Of a stretch of DNA of 64,000 bases, positions 35,807 to 44,856 are shown piece by piece. How positions within the stretch are numbered: position 1 is the first letter of the stretch; the number at the start of each line of letters is the position of its first letter. The stretch spans positions 434,001-498,000 of the forward strand of contig JACJYB010000002.1 of assembly GCA_020636355.1 (NCBI GenBank), given 5' to 3'. The DNA comes from Lewinellaceae bacterium. Lineage in GTDB: Bacteria > Bacteroidota > Bacteroidia > Chitinophagales > Saprospiraceae. The position numbers were made by a program, and so were the translations under genes. The notes beneath the pieces were generated by a model. That model saw only the letters and a program-made list of their open reading frames with translations, searched no databases and was not told the DNA's origin.

Positions 35807-36435
35807 TTGGGTGTAAAAAGCTTTCCTCCGCGGTCTGAAGCCAACGCACTTTGCACCCTCCAAAAAATCCAAAGCAAAGCCAGTCCGGTAATCAGTCCCA
35901 TACTGACATCCTTAAGAAAATGTTCCGCCAGATAAATCCTTGAAAAACCCACCAATCCGGTTACCAATGCCAATAATGCGGCGAGCAGTCCGTTTCTGCT
36001 TCGCAGTGCCAACCATCCGTAAAGAGCGACTGCAGACATGGTATGCCCGGAAGGAAATGAGTCCAGTGTAGCCCTCCATGAAACGCCGGGGATGGATTGC
36101 ATATGGCTAAACCCTGCCCAAGCGAGAGCAGGTCTGGGCTGCGCAAAATAGAGTTTGAGTGCCAGACTAAGTGCTAAAACCAATAGTCCCAGGAGCCCTA
36201 TCTGGCTGATGTTGCGAAATTGTCGCTTTATTCCCAAATAGAATGCCACGATAAAATACATCCAAACTTCACCTAATCGAGTGATCCATTTGAATGCAAA
36301 ATCGGCGAATGGGTTTCTGATCAATTGAATGTGATCCAATTCGCTACCCACCGGATATTGTCCTAGGAAAACCAGGGTTAACATCCATAGTCCCAGAATT
36401 AGCAAGGAATAAACGACCAGTGCCTTTAACTCCAT
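35788..36435 (-). CDS. PAP2-family membrane phosphatase
   Basis: A 215-residue membrane protein with about six helices and the three acid-phosphatase signatures: 'KLYFAQPRP' (KxxxxxxRP), 'PSGHT' and 'SRIYLAEHFLKD' (SRxxxxxHxxxD). Such enzymes dephosphorylate lipid or isoprenoid pyrophosphates; a role in undecaprenyl pyrophosphate recycling or lipid A trimming is possible but unproven. Its 5' end overlaps the LptF/G gene by 10 bp, so the two are coupled. The 3' end runs into xseB. Confidence 0.88.
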   Translation of the reverse strand: MELKALVVYSLLILGLWMLTLVFLGQYPVGSELDHIQLIRNPFADFAFKWITRLGEVWMYFIVAFYLGIKRQFRNISQIGLLGLLVLALSLALKLYFAQPRPALAWAGFSHMQSIPGVSWRATLDSFPSGHTMSAVALYGWLALRSRNGLLAALLALVTGLVGFSRIYLAEHFLKDVSMGLITGLALLWIFWRVQSALASDRGGKLFTPNHSSSK

Positions 36436-38021
36436 CGAAATAGTTTGGAGAAGAATTTCTGGATGCCCATGGTATAGGTATCCAGATTCATCAGTTTGGA
36501 ATCACGCATCGCACGTAAAGTCAGCGTAAAACCCATAGCAAAGATGATCAAAACGGGAAGCCAGGCGCCTAGAACCGGGTTTATCGCCAAAGACTCTGCC
36601 ATCTTACGCATCATAATTGATAAGATGATGAATAACGCAAAGAAGAATATCGCAATCAAAAACGGAAAACCAAATCCCCCTTTCCGTACAATAGCTCCCA
36701 TCGGTGCACCGATAAAGAGGAATATCAAGCAGGCAATAGCCAAAGCAAATTTGGAATGCAACTCAAACAGAAATTTTGCTTTTCGCTCAAGGAGATTTTG
36801 TTCCTCTGCCTCCCGACTCAGAATTTCCTGCACGATCCGGCTGCTTTTCGATTGGGCCGCATAAAACAGCCGCGAGTACTCAGCGCTGGCAAAGTGTTTC
36901 TCCAGATGTCCAGGCCCGACACTACCTGCAACCAGTTCTACCGGAGGTGCGTAACGTCCGATATAATATTCGTCAGCTTCATCTTTGGGCACGCCGGTCT
37001 TTTGTTTGATCCGGTCCATAATGATATTGCGAGGCAATCCGTTGGGAATGTTTTCCCCATTCTCCAGGGAGGCCATAGCTCCTTGCTTCCAATTCTCCCC
37101 TTTTGTCGAATCGGCACCCAACAAAAAGTTCGGATATTTTTCGAGCAAATCGGGATTGACATTTGCCAATTGCTGATTAAATGTGTCTACATCCAGTATT
37201 AGCTCCCGGCTGGTCTTCATGTACTGGTGCGACTTGAAGAGATCCTGATCCGTCATATCCAGATCAAACTCGGACATATCATTGGCTTTGTGCCAATTCT
37301 TAAAATTTACCCGTACAAACGGGTAGGATATTTTATTATCATTGGAAATACGGCGACTCTGTTCATTATACATGTGCCCGTCATGCAGCGACATGACAAA
37401 ATACCGGCCATCCGAAGTAATGAACATTTCACCGGTTTTAGAATGGATCATATCGATATTCGCTTCGTTGCGATCCTGATTGTAGATGTACACATTGTTG
37501 ATGTCCCGTTGATTCACCCCTTTCTCCTGAACCCAAATTGCAGTATTCATGAAGTCCTCATTAAAGATACCGGGCTCAATAGCCAGTGCCGGCTTTTGTT
37601 TGCGGATATCCCACATCCGAGAGTGGAATTGTAAATTGGCAATCGGCGACAGATAATCGTTACTCAGATAAGATAATACACTGATAAAAGTCACCAGGTA
37701 AATCAGCGGTTGCATGGTACGAAGGAGCGACACCCCGGCTGATTTTAAACTGGACAACTCGTATTTCTCACCCATATTACCAAAGACCAAAACCGAGGCG
37801 AGCAATACGGCGATGGCCAGTGCAAGCGGAAAAAGTTTTACCGATAAATAAAAGATCATTTCAACCAGGATAAACAAACCCAACCCCTTCCCCATCAGAT
37901 CATCCATGTAGATGAAAATGGTCTGCATGACCAAAACAAATAATGCAATGAGAAAAGACAATGCAAAGGGAGGCAGAAAGGAATTTACCAGTAATGTATC
38001 GATTCGCTTCAACTTGAACAT
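36426..38021 (-). CDS. LptF/LptG-family lipopolysaccharide export permease
   Basis: A 531-residue protein starting 'MFKLKRIDTLLVNSFLPPFALSF': cytoplasmic start, three N-terminal helices ('FVLVMQTIFIYMDDLMGKGL'), a large periplasmic beta domain (about residues 110-400), and three C-terminal helices ('FALAIACLIFLFIGAPMGAIVRKGG', 'VLIIFAMGFTLTLRAM' in parts). This is the LptF/LptG (YjgP/YjgQ) architecture; which of the two it is cannot be said, and in Bacteroidota proteins are often fused or single. The ATG at 38021 lies only a few bases from the predicted transcription start. Confidence 0.88.
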   Translation of the reverse strand: MFKLKRIDTLLVNSFLPPFALSFLIALFVLVMQTIFIYMDDLMGKGLGLFILVEMIFYLSVKLFPLALAIAVLLASVLVFGNMGEKYELSSLKSAGVSLLRTMQPLIYLVTFISVLSYLSNDYLSPIANLQFHSRMWDIRKQKPALAIEPGIFNEDFMNTAIWVQEKGVNQRDINNVYIYNQDRNEANIDMIHSKTGEMFITSDGRYFVMSLHDGHMYNEQSRRISNDNKISYPFVRVNFKNWHKANDMSEFDLDMTDQDLFKSHQYMKTSRELILDVDTFNQQLANVNPDLLEKYPNFLLGADSTKGENWKQGAMASLENGENIPNGLPRNIIMDRIKQKTGVPKDEADEYYIGRYAPPVELVAGSVGPGHLEKHFASAEYSRLFYAAQSKSSRIVQEILSREAEEQNLLERKAKFLFELHSKFALAIACLIFLFIGAPMGAIVRKGGFGFPFLIAIFFFALFIILSIMMRKMAESLAINPVLGAWLPVLIIFAMGFTLTLRAMRDSKLMNLDTYTMGIQKFFSKLFRWS

Positions 38022-38029
38022 AGGCCTTG

Positions 38030-38037
38030 CAAAAGTA
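38030..38037 (-). promoter_or_regulatory. -7 box of the LptF/G gene
   Basis: TACTTTTG on the minus strand, eight bases before the start codon. The predicted start falls about three bases before the ATG, so the mRNA would be nearly leaderless. Confidence 0.5.
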
Positions 38038-38250
38038 GGAGAATTACCTTTAGTCCGTGCGCCATACAACTCCCTAAAAAACAGAAACGCCTTGCAAAAC
38101 GTTCATGCTGCCCAAAGACAATGGCCAATCCGGATCCAATAAATACTTGAATCCATCGAACGAGCAACTAATTTTTGCGTTTCTTGCCCCTACAATATTT
38201 ACTTTCTTGTCCATAGTGTATTGATTAACAAATCGTTAAATATGCAACCA

Positions 38251-38258
38251 TACGTTTG
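38251..38258 (+). promoter_or_regulatory. -7 box of the ECF sigma operon
   Basis: TACGTTTG on the plus strand matches TAnnTTTG. The transcript would have a leader of about 65 bases with a GC-paired hairpin, CCGGC and GCCGG around 'aattcgacttaataa'. It lies in the 308 bp space between the divergent LptF/G and sigma-factor genes, which otherwise shows nothing. Confidence 0.5.
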
Positions 38259-38329
38259 TTCCGGCAATTCGACTTAATAAGGCCGGCTTTCGTGTAACCT
38301 ATTCTCTTTTCATTCGATCTTCTAATACC

Positions 38330-38839
38330 ATGGATGCGATAAAAGAACTCATCACACCAATTCAGGATAAACTTTTCCGGTTTGCACTCCGGATGGTCGG
38401 AAGCGTGGAAGAAGCTGAGGATGTGGTTCAGGAAGTCTGGATCAAATTATGGAAACAGAAAGATTACCTGGACAAGATCCAAAACGTCGAGGCCTGGTGC
38501 ATGCAATTAACGCGCAACATCTCCATCGACCATCTCCGTTCCAAACACCGGAGGACAGAAGGACTGGATGGAGTGCGGCAATTTGAATCACATGATCACA
38601 CTCCGGATCTGGCTCTATCAAAAAAAGACCTATTCCAGAGGATCCAACATATGATGAATGACCTTCCTGAACAACAAAGGGATGTCATGCATCTGCGGGA
38701 TATCGAAGGTTATGCCTATCAGGAAATCGCGGACATGCTCAACCTGACCCTGAACCAGGTGAAAATTAATCTGTTCCGGGCGAGGACCACTATTCGTAAA
38801 CAAATTGAACAATTACAAGCTTATGACAGCGCCAAATAA
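38330..38839 (+). CDS. ECF RNA polymerase sigma factor
   Basis: A 169-residue group IV sigma factor with region 2 ('FRFALRMVGSVEEAEDVVQEVWIKLWK', residues about 15-42) and region 4 ('LPEQQRDVMHLRDIEGYAYQEIADML', about 111-137). No other domains. It heads an operon with an anti-sigma-like membrane protein and two DUF4252 proteins, a common Bacteroidota arrangement for envelope signalling. The promoter it uses is not identified. Confidence 0.9.
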   Translation: MDAIKELITPIQDKLFRFALRMVGSVEEAEDVVQEVWIKLWKQKDYLDKIQNVEAWCMQLTRNISIDHLRSKHRRTEGLDGVRQFESHDHTPDLALSKKDLFQRIQHMMNDLPEQQRDVMHLRDIEGYAYQEIADMLNLTLNQVKINLFRARTTIRKQIEQLQAYDSAK

Positions 38840-39287
38840 ATCCATACAGGAACTCTTGCGCAAATACTGGGCAGGAGAATCCACGCTGGAGGAAGAACAA
38901 ACCTTGATCCAACACTTCGGAGATGATGACTTCCCAATGGAGGATGATACCGCTGATGCCATCTATTTCCAGTTTTTACAGGAAGCTCGTCAGATGTCCA
39001 CATCCCGGGATTATACCAAACATCTTGAACAATCACCCCGTCCTACAGCCAGGCGAATCAGTCTATGGTCCCGGGCTGCAGCTATAGCAGCTGTATTTAT
39101 AGGAGTGGTGTGGGCGACCTTCCACTTTCAACACAAAGCAGCTCAGGATACGTATGAAGACCCTATGGCTGCCTGGGAAACGACTAAAGCAGCCCTGGCG
39201 GTAATAAGTATAAAAATGCAAGAAGGAACCAAATCCATGGAAAGCATTCAGGAGTTGGATAAACTTCAGATAATTCGAGAAAACTAA
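38823..39287 (+). CDS. Predicted membrane anti-sigma factor
   Basis: A 154-residue protein. The N-terminal half is cytoplasmic and acidic ('SIQELLRKYWAGESTLEEEQTLIQHF', in part), the usual shape of short Bacteroidota anti-sigma proteins; one transmembrane helix is at about residues 83-101 ('AAAIAAVFIGVVWATFHF'), and the rest is periplasmic. It overlaps the end of the sigma gene by 17 bp when started at the ATG at 38823. A start codon TTG further upstream is possible but improbable. Anti-sigma function is inferred from position and topology. Confidence 0.75.
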   Translation: MTAPNKSIQELLRKYWAGESTLEEEQTLIQHFGDDDFPMEDDTADAIYFQFLQEARQMSTSRDYTKHLEQSPRPTARRISLWSRAAAIAAVFIGVVWATFHFQHKAAQDTYEDPMAAWETTKAALAVISIKMQEGTKSMESIQELDKLQIIREN

Positions 39288-39324
39288 ACCTGATTCATAA
39301 ACAAATTAAAATTCGGATTCAATC

Positions 39325-39855
39325 ATGAAAAAGTTGCTAATAGCATGCGGATTCCTGGTATTTGGAGTCACTGCCTCAATGGCCCAAGCGGATGCCATTA
39401 CCAAATATTTTGACAAATACCTTAACGACGAGTCATTTTCGGTGGTCTACATCAGTCCCAAAATGTTTGACCTGGTCTCCAAACTGGATGTCGATGACAT
39501 GGACCAGGATACCAAGGATGTGCTTAAAGACCTGAAAGGCCTACGGATACTGACCAAGAATTCGGACGGTCAAAAGTATTACCAGGAGGCCATGAACATC
39601 CTGAATACAAAAGAATATGAGACATTAATGACCGTGCGAGACGGCGATTCCAACGTTCGATTCTGGGTGAAAGAAGATCCGGCAAATTCCAACCGCATCA
39701 ATGAGTTGTTGCTCCTGGTTGGCGGTGAAGACTTTGCACTGATCAGCTTTATTGGAAACATAGACCTGAAAAAAATCTCCAAGCTTTCGGATAAAATGGA
39801 TGTCAAAGGCATGGAGCACCTTGAAGATCTGGACAAAAAGCAAAAAAACGACTAA
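39325..39855 (+). CDS. DUF4252 domain-containing protein, first copy
   Basis: A 176-residue exported protein: signal 'LLIACGFLVFGVTASMAQ', then a DUF4252-type domain ('YFDKYLNDESFSVVYISPKMFDLVSKLDVDD' in parts, 'LRILTKN', 'LMTVRDGDSNVRFWVKED'). Function of the family is unknown; it is regularly linked to ECF sigma/anti-sigma pairs. It is followed, two bases after the stop, by a second related gene. Confidence 0.82.
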   Translation: MKKLLIACGFLVFGVTASMAQADAITKYFDKYLNDESFSVVYISPKMFDLVSKLDVDDMDQDTKDVLKDLKGLRILTKNSDGQKYYQEAMNILNTKEYETLMTVRDGDSNVRFWVKEDPANSNRINELLLLVGGEDFALISFIGNIDLKKISKLSDKMDVKGMEHLEDLDKKQKND

Positions 39856-39856
39856 C

Positions 39857-40357
39857 ATGAAAAATTTCATTCTGCTAAACCTGACTTTTTTATGCCTGTT
39901 CCTGCAACCTCAAGCCAAAGCACAAAGTGCCATCGATGAATTCATGTCCTATTACAAGGGATACGATGATGCCCTACAACTCTCTTTTCCTGGTTTTGTA
40001 GCGCGTATTGGAATTGATATTGCAGCCAAAGAAGAGCCATCGCTGGCATCTTTATCAAACCGAATCTCTTCACTTCGCTTTCTCATCATCGATCAGCATG
40101 TGGAGGGGTTAACTTCGGATGTAAAATTCCTGAAAAAAGATCTCCGGCGCGAAGGCTTTGAAACCTTATTCATGGTGCGTGACGATGGTGATGAAGTCCA
40201 TCTTTTTTTGAAGGAGGACAGTAAAAACCGGGATCAACTGATCCTGCTGATCCAGGATAATGAGGACAACAATCTGTTACTATTTCAGTTAAAAGGCCGG
40301 TTTAATGAGGACGACCTGAATAATCTCAAAGATCATATGGTTGTATCAACACGCTGA
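39857..40357 (+). CDS. DUF4252 domain-containing protein, second copy
   Basis: A 166-residue exported protein: signal 'FILLNLTFLCLFLQPQAKAQ', and the same block order as the first copy: 'SFPGFVARIGIDIA', 'SLRFLIIDQHVE', 'ETLFMVRDDGDEVHLFLKED', 'NLLLFQLKGRFN'. The two are paralogues but highly diverged. The start at 39857 gives the signal; the open frame begins earlier, in the first gene. It closes the ECF operon and is followed by a strong terminator. Confidence 0.8.
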   Translation: MKNFILLNLTFLCLFLQPQAKAQSAIDEFMSYYKGYDDALQLSFPGFVARIGIDIAAKEEPSLASLSNRISSLRFLIIDQHVEGLTSDVKFLKKDLRREGFETLFMVRDDGDEVHLFLKEDSKNRDQLILLIQDNEDNNLLLFQLKGRFNEDDLNNLKDHMVVSTR

Positions 40358-40385
40358 TTCTACGTACTTACCTTGGATATAATCG

Positions 40386-40422
40386 ATGCCTGGGATATCT
40401 TTATCTCAGGCATTCTTTTTTC
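40386..40422 (+). terminator. Intrinsic terminator of the ECF sigma operon
   Basis: A 12-bp stem ATGCCTGGGATA (40386-40397) with TATCTCAGGCAT (40402-40413), loop TCTT, then a tract of T. It lies between the DUF4252 gene and the next plus-strand gene, so the sigma operon ends here. Confidence 0.8.
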
Positions 40423-40444
40423 CAAATTGACCTAAACCATATCG

Positions 40445-43324
40445 ATGAAAATTCGGATTCAACTTTTACTACCCGGTATTCTCCTTGCCTTTTTTGCAAT
40501 GGCGCAACCCGGCCCCACACCTGCTAGCGACCGTATGAAAGTCCGGGATCAAAATAATGCCCTGGTAGAACGTTCGCTCGTTTCTGAAGTTCCTTTCCAG
40601 GCAATTGGCCCTACCATATTCAGTGGCCGGGTCGTAGATATCGATGTCAGCCCCACGGACCCCAGTCATTTCTATGTAGCCTACGCGTCCGGCGGATTAT
40701 GGAAAACAGAAAATAACGGTACGTCTTTCAAGCCTTTGTTTGACCACGAAGATGTCATTTCCATTGGCGATGTAGCAGTAGACTGGTCGCGTAACATCAT
40801 CTGGCTGGGAAGTGGTGAAAACAATAGCAGCAGGTCATCCTATGCCGGCAATGGGATCTATAAAAGCACGGACAATGGAAAAACGTGGCAATTTATGGGC
40901 TTGCCGGAAAGCCAGCATATCGGCAGAATCATTCTCGATCCAAAAAATCCGGATCATGTGGTCGTTGCCGTACTCGGGCACCTCTATTCACCAAATCCTG
41001 AGCGGGGAGTTTACATGACGACAGACGGAGGTAAAACCTGGCAACAGACTCTTTTTGTCGATGACAATGCGGGCGCTATCGAGCTTATTCAGGAACCTGG
41101 AAAAAGCAACATTTTATATGCCGCAACCTGGCACCGTGAACGCAGAGCATGGAATTTTGTGGAAGCTGGGAAAGGTTCAGGCATTTACAAGAGCACGAAT
41201 GGAGGGAAAACATGGACGCTCCTTACGACCGAAGCCAGCGGATTTCCCACAGGGGATGGCGTTGGAAGGATAGGAATGGATGCAGTTCGCATGGGCAACC
41301 AGCTCTATCTTTATGCCATCGTGGACAACTACAACCGTCGGCCAAAAGATGAGAAAGAAGATCAAGAAGCGCTGACAAAAGCAAAAATTAAAGAGCTATC
41401 CAAAGAGGATTTCCTCAATCTAAAGGATAAAACGCTCAAAAAATTCTTATCAGATAATCGCTTCCCGGCAAAATATACGGTCCAGTCGGTCAAATCCATG
41501 GTTCGTCAGGATAAGATAGTCCCAGCTGCGCTTGCTGAATACCTGGAGGACGCTAACGCGCTTCTCTTCGATACGGAAGTGATTGGCGCTGAGGTATACC
41601 TGAGCACCGACGCCGGTAAAACGTGGAAAAAAACCCATGAAAGCTATCTTGATGGCCTCTTCTATTCCTATGGCTATTACTTCGGTCAGATTCGAATTGC
41701 ACCGCAAAACCCGCAGCAACTTTATGTGCTGGGCGTACCCGTACTGCGCTCGGATGACGGCGGTAAAAACTGGTCTTCCATCGACGGAGACAACGTACAC
41801 AGTGATCACCATGCGCTGTGGGCAGACCCGAATCGTGCCGGCCATCTGATTCTTGGCAATGATGGCGGAATTAATATATCCTATGACAATGGCGCATCCT
41901 GGGTTAAATGCAACACGCCAAATGTGGGTCAATATTATCACATCTCCGTAGATATGGAGAAACCTTATAACATCTACGGAGGGCTGCAGGATAATGGCGT
42001 GTGGTTTGGTCCAAGCAACAATACGATGAATACCCGTTGGCAGGACAATGGCCAATATCCGTTTCAGGAAATTGGTGGCGGAGATGGCATGCAATCAGCG
42101 GTGGACACCAGAGATAATGAAACCGTTTATGCCGGCTCCCAGTTTGGAAATTATTACCGGACCAATAAAAACAAAAGAAGACCTACGCGTATTACGCCTG
42201 TACATGACCTGGGCGAACATCCTTTCCGCTGGAACTGGCAAGCTCCTATATGGTTATCTACCCATAATCAAGATATCTTATACATGGGCTCTAACGTGGT
42301 TCACCGGAGTCTGAATCAGGGGGATGATTTTGAAGTAATCTCCGGGGACCTAACCAATGGTGGTAAAACCGGAGATGTAGCATTTGGAACGTTGACCACC
42401 ATTCATGAATCCCCGTTGCAGTTTGGCCTTTTGTATACCGGCAGTGACGATGGCTTGATCCATGTGACTAAAGATGGCGGTGGACATTGGACAAACATTA
42501 GCACCGGTTTGCCTAAAGACTTATGGGTTGCCAGGGTACAAGCAAGTGCACATGAAAAATCACGTGTTTATGCAGCCTTGAATGGTTACCGCTGGGATGA
42601 CTTTACGCCTTACCTCTACGTTTCGGAAGATTTCGGTAATACCTGGACTGCTCTGGGCAAAGACTTGCCTATGTCTCCCATCAATGTTGTCAAGGAAGAT
42701 CCGGTGAACCCGGATATCCTCTATGTCGGTACCGACCTTGGGGCCTACTTATCCCTCGACCGGGGGATTTCCTTTATGGCATTATCACAGGAACTTCCTT
42801 CTGTTCCGGTCCATGACCTGATCGTCCATCCACGTGATCACGACCTGATCCTGGCTACGCATGGTCGTTCACTGTACGTAGGGAGTGTTTCCGAAGTGGA
42901 GAAACTAACCCCCGATTTAATTGCAAAAAATCTGGCCCTTTTCGACCTGGAAGAACAGCGATATAGCGGCTTTTGGGGCAGGAAGTTTTCACCTTATTTC
43001 CCGGTTCGTGAGCCAGCCTTGCAAATTCCGGTTTATAGCCAGACTGCACAGAAAGCTGAATTACAAGTGCTGATGGATGATATTGTCCTCTACAGTTCAT
43101 CCCTTGAGCTTAAAAAGGGCATTCAGTATCCGACCTACGATCTGTCATTTTCCGAGGCAGTACTGGACGCATACTCCGCTGCCCTGAACAAGGATAAAAA
43201 GGAAGACGACCAGGAAGAAATCAAGCCGGCCGACAATGGCAAGTATTACCTCCGGGCAGGTAAATACCAATTGATCCTTAAGTCTGGTGAAGACGAAGTG
43301 AAAAAGACGATAACCATCAAGTAA
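40445..43324 (+). CDS. Sortilin/VPS10-like beta-propeller exported protein
   Basis: A 959-residue exported protein with signal 'LLLPGILLAFFAMAQ'. It is made of WD/Asp-box-like repeats: 'YVAYASGGLWKTENNGTSFKPLF', 'GIYKSTDNGKTWQFMG', 'GVYMTTDGGKTWQQT' and others of the form S/TxDxGxxW. This is the BNR/VPS10 propeller seen in large Bacteroidota surface proteins, whose ligands are mostly unknown. A lysine- and glutamate-rich insert (about 295-340) separates the blades. The C-terminal 150 residues form another domain without recognised motif. Confidence 0.85.
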   Translation: MKIRIQLLLPGILLAFFAMAQPGPTPASDRMKVRDQNNALVERSLVSEVPFQAIGPTIFSGRVVDIDVSPTDPSHFYVAYASGGLWKTENNGTSFKPLFDHEDVISIGDVAVDWSRNIIWLGSGENNSSRSSYAGNGIYKSTDNGKTWQFMGLPESQHIGRIILDPKNPDHVVVAVLGHLYSPNPERGVYMTTDGGKTWQQTLFVDDNAGAIELIQEPGKSNILYAATWHRERRAWNFVEAGKGSGIYKSTNGGKTWTLLTTEASGFPTGDGVGRIGMDAVRMGNQLYLYAIVDNYNRRPKDEKEDQEALTKAKIKELSKEDFLNLKDKTLKKFLSDNRFPAKYTVQSVKSMVRQDKIVPAALAEYLEDANALLFDTEVIGAEVYLSTDAGKTWKKTHESYLDGLFYSYGYYFGQIRIAPQNPQQLYVLGVPVLRSDDGGKNWSSIDGDNVHSDHHALWADPNRAGHLILGNDGGINISYDNGASWVKCNTPNVGQYYHISVDMEKPYNIYGGLQDNGVWFGPSNNTMNTRWQDNGQYPFQEIGGGDGMQSAVDTRDNETVYAGSQFGNYYRTNKNKRRPTRITPVHDLGEHPFRWNWQAPIWLSTHNQDILYMGSNVVHRSLNQGDDFEVISGDLTNGGKTGDVAFGTLTTIHESPLQFGLLYTGSDDGLIHVTKDGGGHWTNISTGLPKDLWVARVQASAHEKSRVYAALNGYRWDDFTPYLYVSEDFGNTWTALGKDLPMSPINVVKEDPVNPDILYVGTDLGAYLSLDRGISFMALSQELPSVPVHDLIVHPRDHDLILATHGRSLYVGSVSEVEKLTPDLIAKNLALFDLEEQRYSGFWGRKFSPYFPVREPALQIPVYSQTAQKAELQVLMDDIVLYSSSLELKKGIQYPTYDLSFSEAVLDAYSAALNKDKKEDDQEEIKPADNGKYYLRAGKYQLILKSGEDEVKKTITIK

Positions 43325-43327
43325 GAC

Positions 43328-43350
43328 AAGCCAGCCGTTTCTGGCTTATT
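43328..43350. terminator. Hairpin between convergent genes
   Basis: AAGCCAG (43328-43334) pairs with CTGGCTT (43341-43347), followed by ATTT on the plus strand. It could end both the propeller gene and, from the other side, the TlpA-like gene whose stop codon is inside the stem. The T-run is short. Confidence 0.45.
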
Positions 43351-44803
43351 TCACCGGAGCGGGAGGAACGATTTGCTTACCAAGCAAAAAGTCAAATAAA
43401 CCAGGCAATTGTTCGGCGCCGATTTTTTTGGATAGGATCTTCTTGTCTTTATCCATAACATAAATCTGGGGCGTCGTTTTTGCATCATAAACCACTTTAA
43501 ACCGGGATTGATGGTAAGGATCAACCACATTAATCCATTCCTTCATCTCCGGATGCTCGTCTATGAACTCCCAGCATTTGGTATCGCCTTCCGGTTCTGT
43601 CTGGGTACGTAGTTTACTGCAGATGGCAAATATCTTTACGCCGTCATCCTTGTATTTCTGGTAGAACTCCTCCATCATAGGCATGGCTTTCTTGCAATGC
43701 CCGCACTCGGGATCCCAGATAAACAACACGGTGTAGGGACTTTCTACATCATACAGATGCAGAATCTGATTATCCTGGGTATGCATTTCCAGGTCGGGAG
43801 CTTGTTTGCCAATTAACAACGGACGCAGTGTATTTGCCGTGTTCAGGATACGATTGAGCTGATCTTCACCCAGCCAATCTGCCTTGCCTCCTGCATAATA
43901 TTGATCCACCAAATGGACATAGATGGCATCATAACCGACAACTTCCGAACGTGCCGACCAATTCAGAAATTGAATGACAAAATATTTATACAACTCCTCA
44001 TTTCCTTCCATTTTAGCTAGGAGGCCATCCATCTCCTTCATAAGCGAATCCGGCTCGGGAGAGACCAGCCGTTCGAGGTAATTGAAGACTTTTTGGTGGA
44101 TGAATGGTGTGCGTATTAACCGGTGATCGGCGAAATCAATCTCGTCGAAGTAATGGTCCTTATAATACTGGTAATTTTGCATTTTCACTTCCTGGGTGTC
44201 CCCGGTAAACTGGGGGATCTGGGGTTCCCAGGAACTGCGTATTAAAAGACTCGCTGTGGAGCCAGGCATCAGGGCTGCCAACCGCTCTTGTGCACCCCGT
44301 ACTTGCCCATTTAAGTTGATCAGATCGGTTTGCATCGAATCCTGGCTGGCCGGATCGGATTTTCCGTCGTATTTATAGAGTATCTGATTGCGTTGCAGCT
44401 CGGCAACTTTCAAATATTTTATATAATCTGCAAAAAGCTGATTGTCGTCCGAACCGACCGCTTCTTCGATGGCCGGAAAAGAATCCTGCGTGAGCAACAA
44501 TGCAAACTCCTGTTCATTCTCGTTAACGATGAACTGAATGATCCGAGGAGGATTAGGTGGAATAATCAACAGGTAGACGCCAGGTTCCAGTGGTTTATTT
44601 CCTTCAAAAACATAAAAGGTATCCTGGATCAGGTAGGCAGTGTCCCGGTAATATTGATTATTTCCATAATGGTTACCTAAAAAAATAGTGTCCTGGTGAC
44701 AGCTGGGACAAGCGATTTCAATGTGATACCCAGGAGTCTGGGCCTGAATTCCCATTGAAATAAGCGCAAAGACTGCGAATAGAAACGTACGTAATAACTT
44801 CAT
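43346..44803 (-). CDS. TlpA-like thioredoxin domain exported protein
   Basis: A 485-residue periplasmic protein (signal 'TFLFAVFALISMGIQAQ'). A long N-terminal region begins with a CPSC-containing segment ('HIEIACPSCHQDTI') and continues as a helical DUF5106-like domain; the C-terminal 150 residues form a TlpA/AhpC-like thioredoxin with active site 'DPECGHCKKAMPMM' (CGHC). The C-terminal fold has the cis-Pro 'KTTPQIYV'. It would be a thiol-disulfide oxidoreductase at the outer side of the inner membrane; substrate unknown. Confidence 0.85.
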   Translation of the reverse strand: MKLLRTFLFAVFALISMGIQAQTPGYHIEIACPSCHQDTIFLGNHYGNNQYYRDTAYLIQDTFYVFEGNKPLEPGVYLLIIPPNPPRIIQFIVNENEQEFALLLTQDSFPAIEEAVGSDDNQLFADYIKYLKVAELQRNQILYKYDGKSDPASQDSMQTDLINLNGQVRGAQERLAALMPGSTASLLIRSSWEPQIPQFTGDTQEVKMQNYQYYKDHYFDEIDFADHRLIRTPFIHQKVFNYLERLVSPEPDSLMKEMDGLLAKMEGNEELYKYFVIQFLNWSARSEVVGYDAIYVHLVDQYYAGGKADWLGEDQLNRILNTANTLRPLLIGKQAPDLEMHTQDNQILHLYDVESPYTVLFIWDPECGHCKKAMPMMEEFYQKYKDDGVKIFAICSKLRTQTEPEGDTKCWEFIDEHPEMKEWINVVDPYHQSRFKVVYDAKTTPQIYVMDKDKKILSKKIGAEQLPGLFDFLLGKQIVPPAPVK

Positions 44804-44856
44804 AGTATCAGATTACCTACTTGAAATACAAGCATGTCAACGAAATGAAATCCAAA

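Noticed and set aside
39308..39322. A 15-base identical sequence before the first DUF4252 gene and at 40448-40462
   Set aside because: In 64 kb about two 15-mers are expected to repeat by chance, and one copy is coding; not evidence of a shared site.
40500..40669. Short frames inside the sortilin-like gene and other long genes
   Set aside because: All overlap a strongly supported coding region in another frame.
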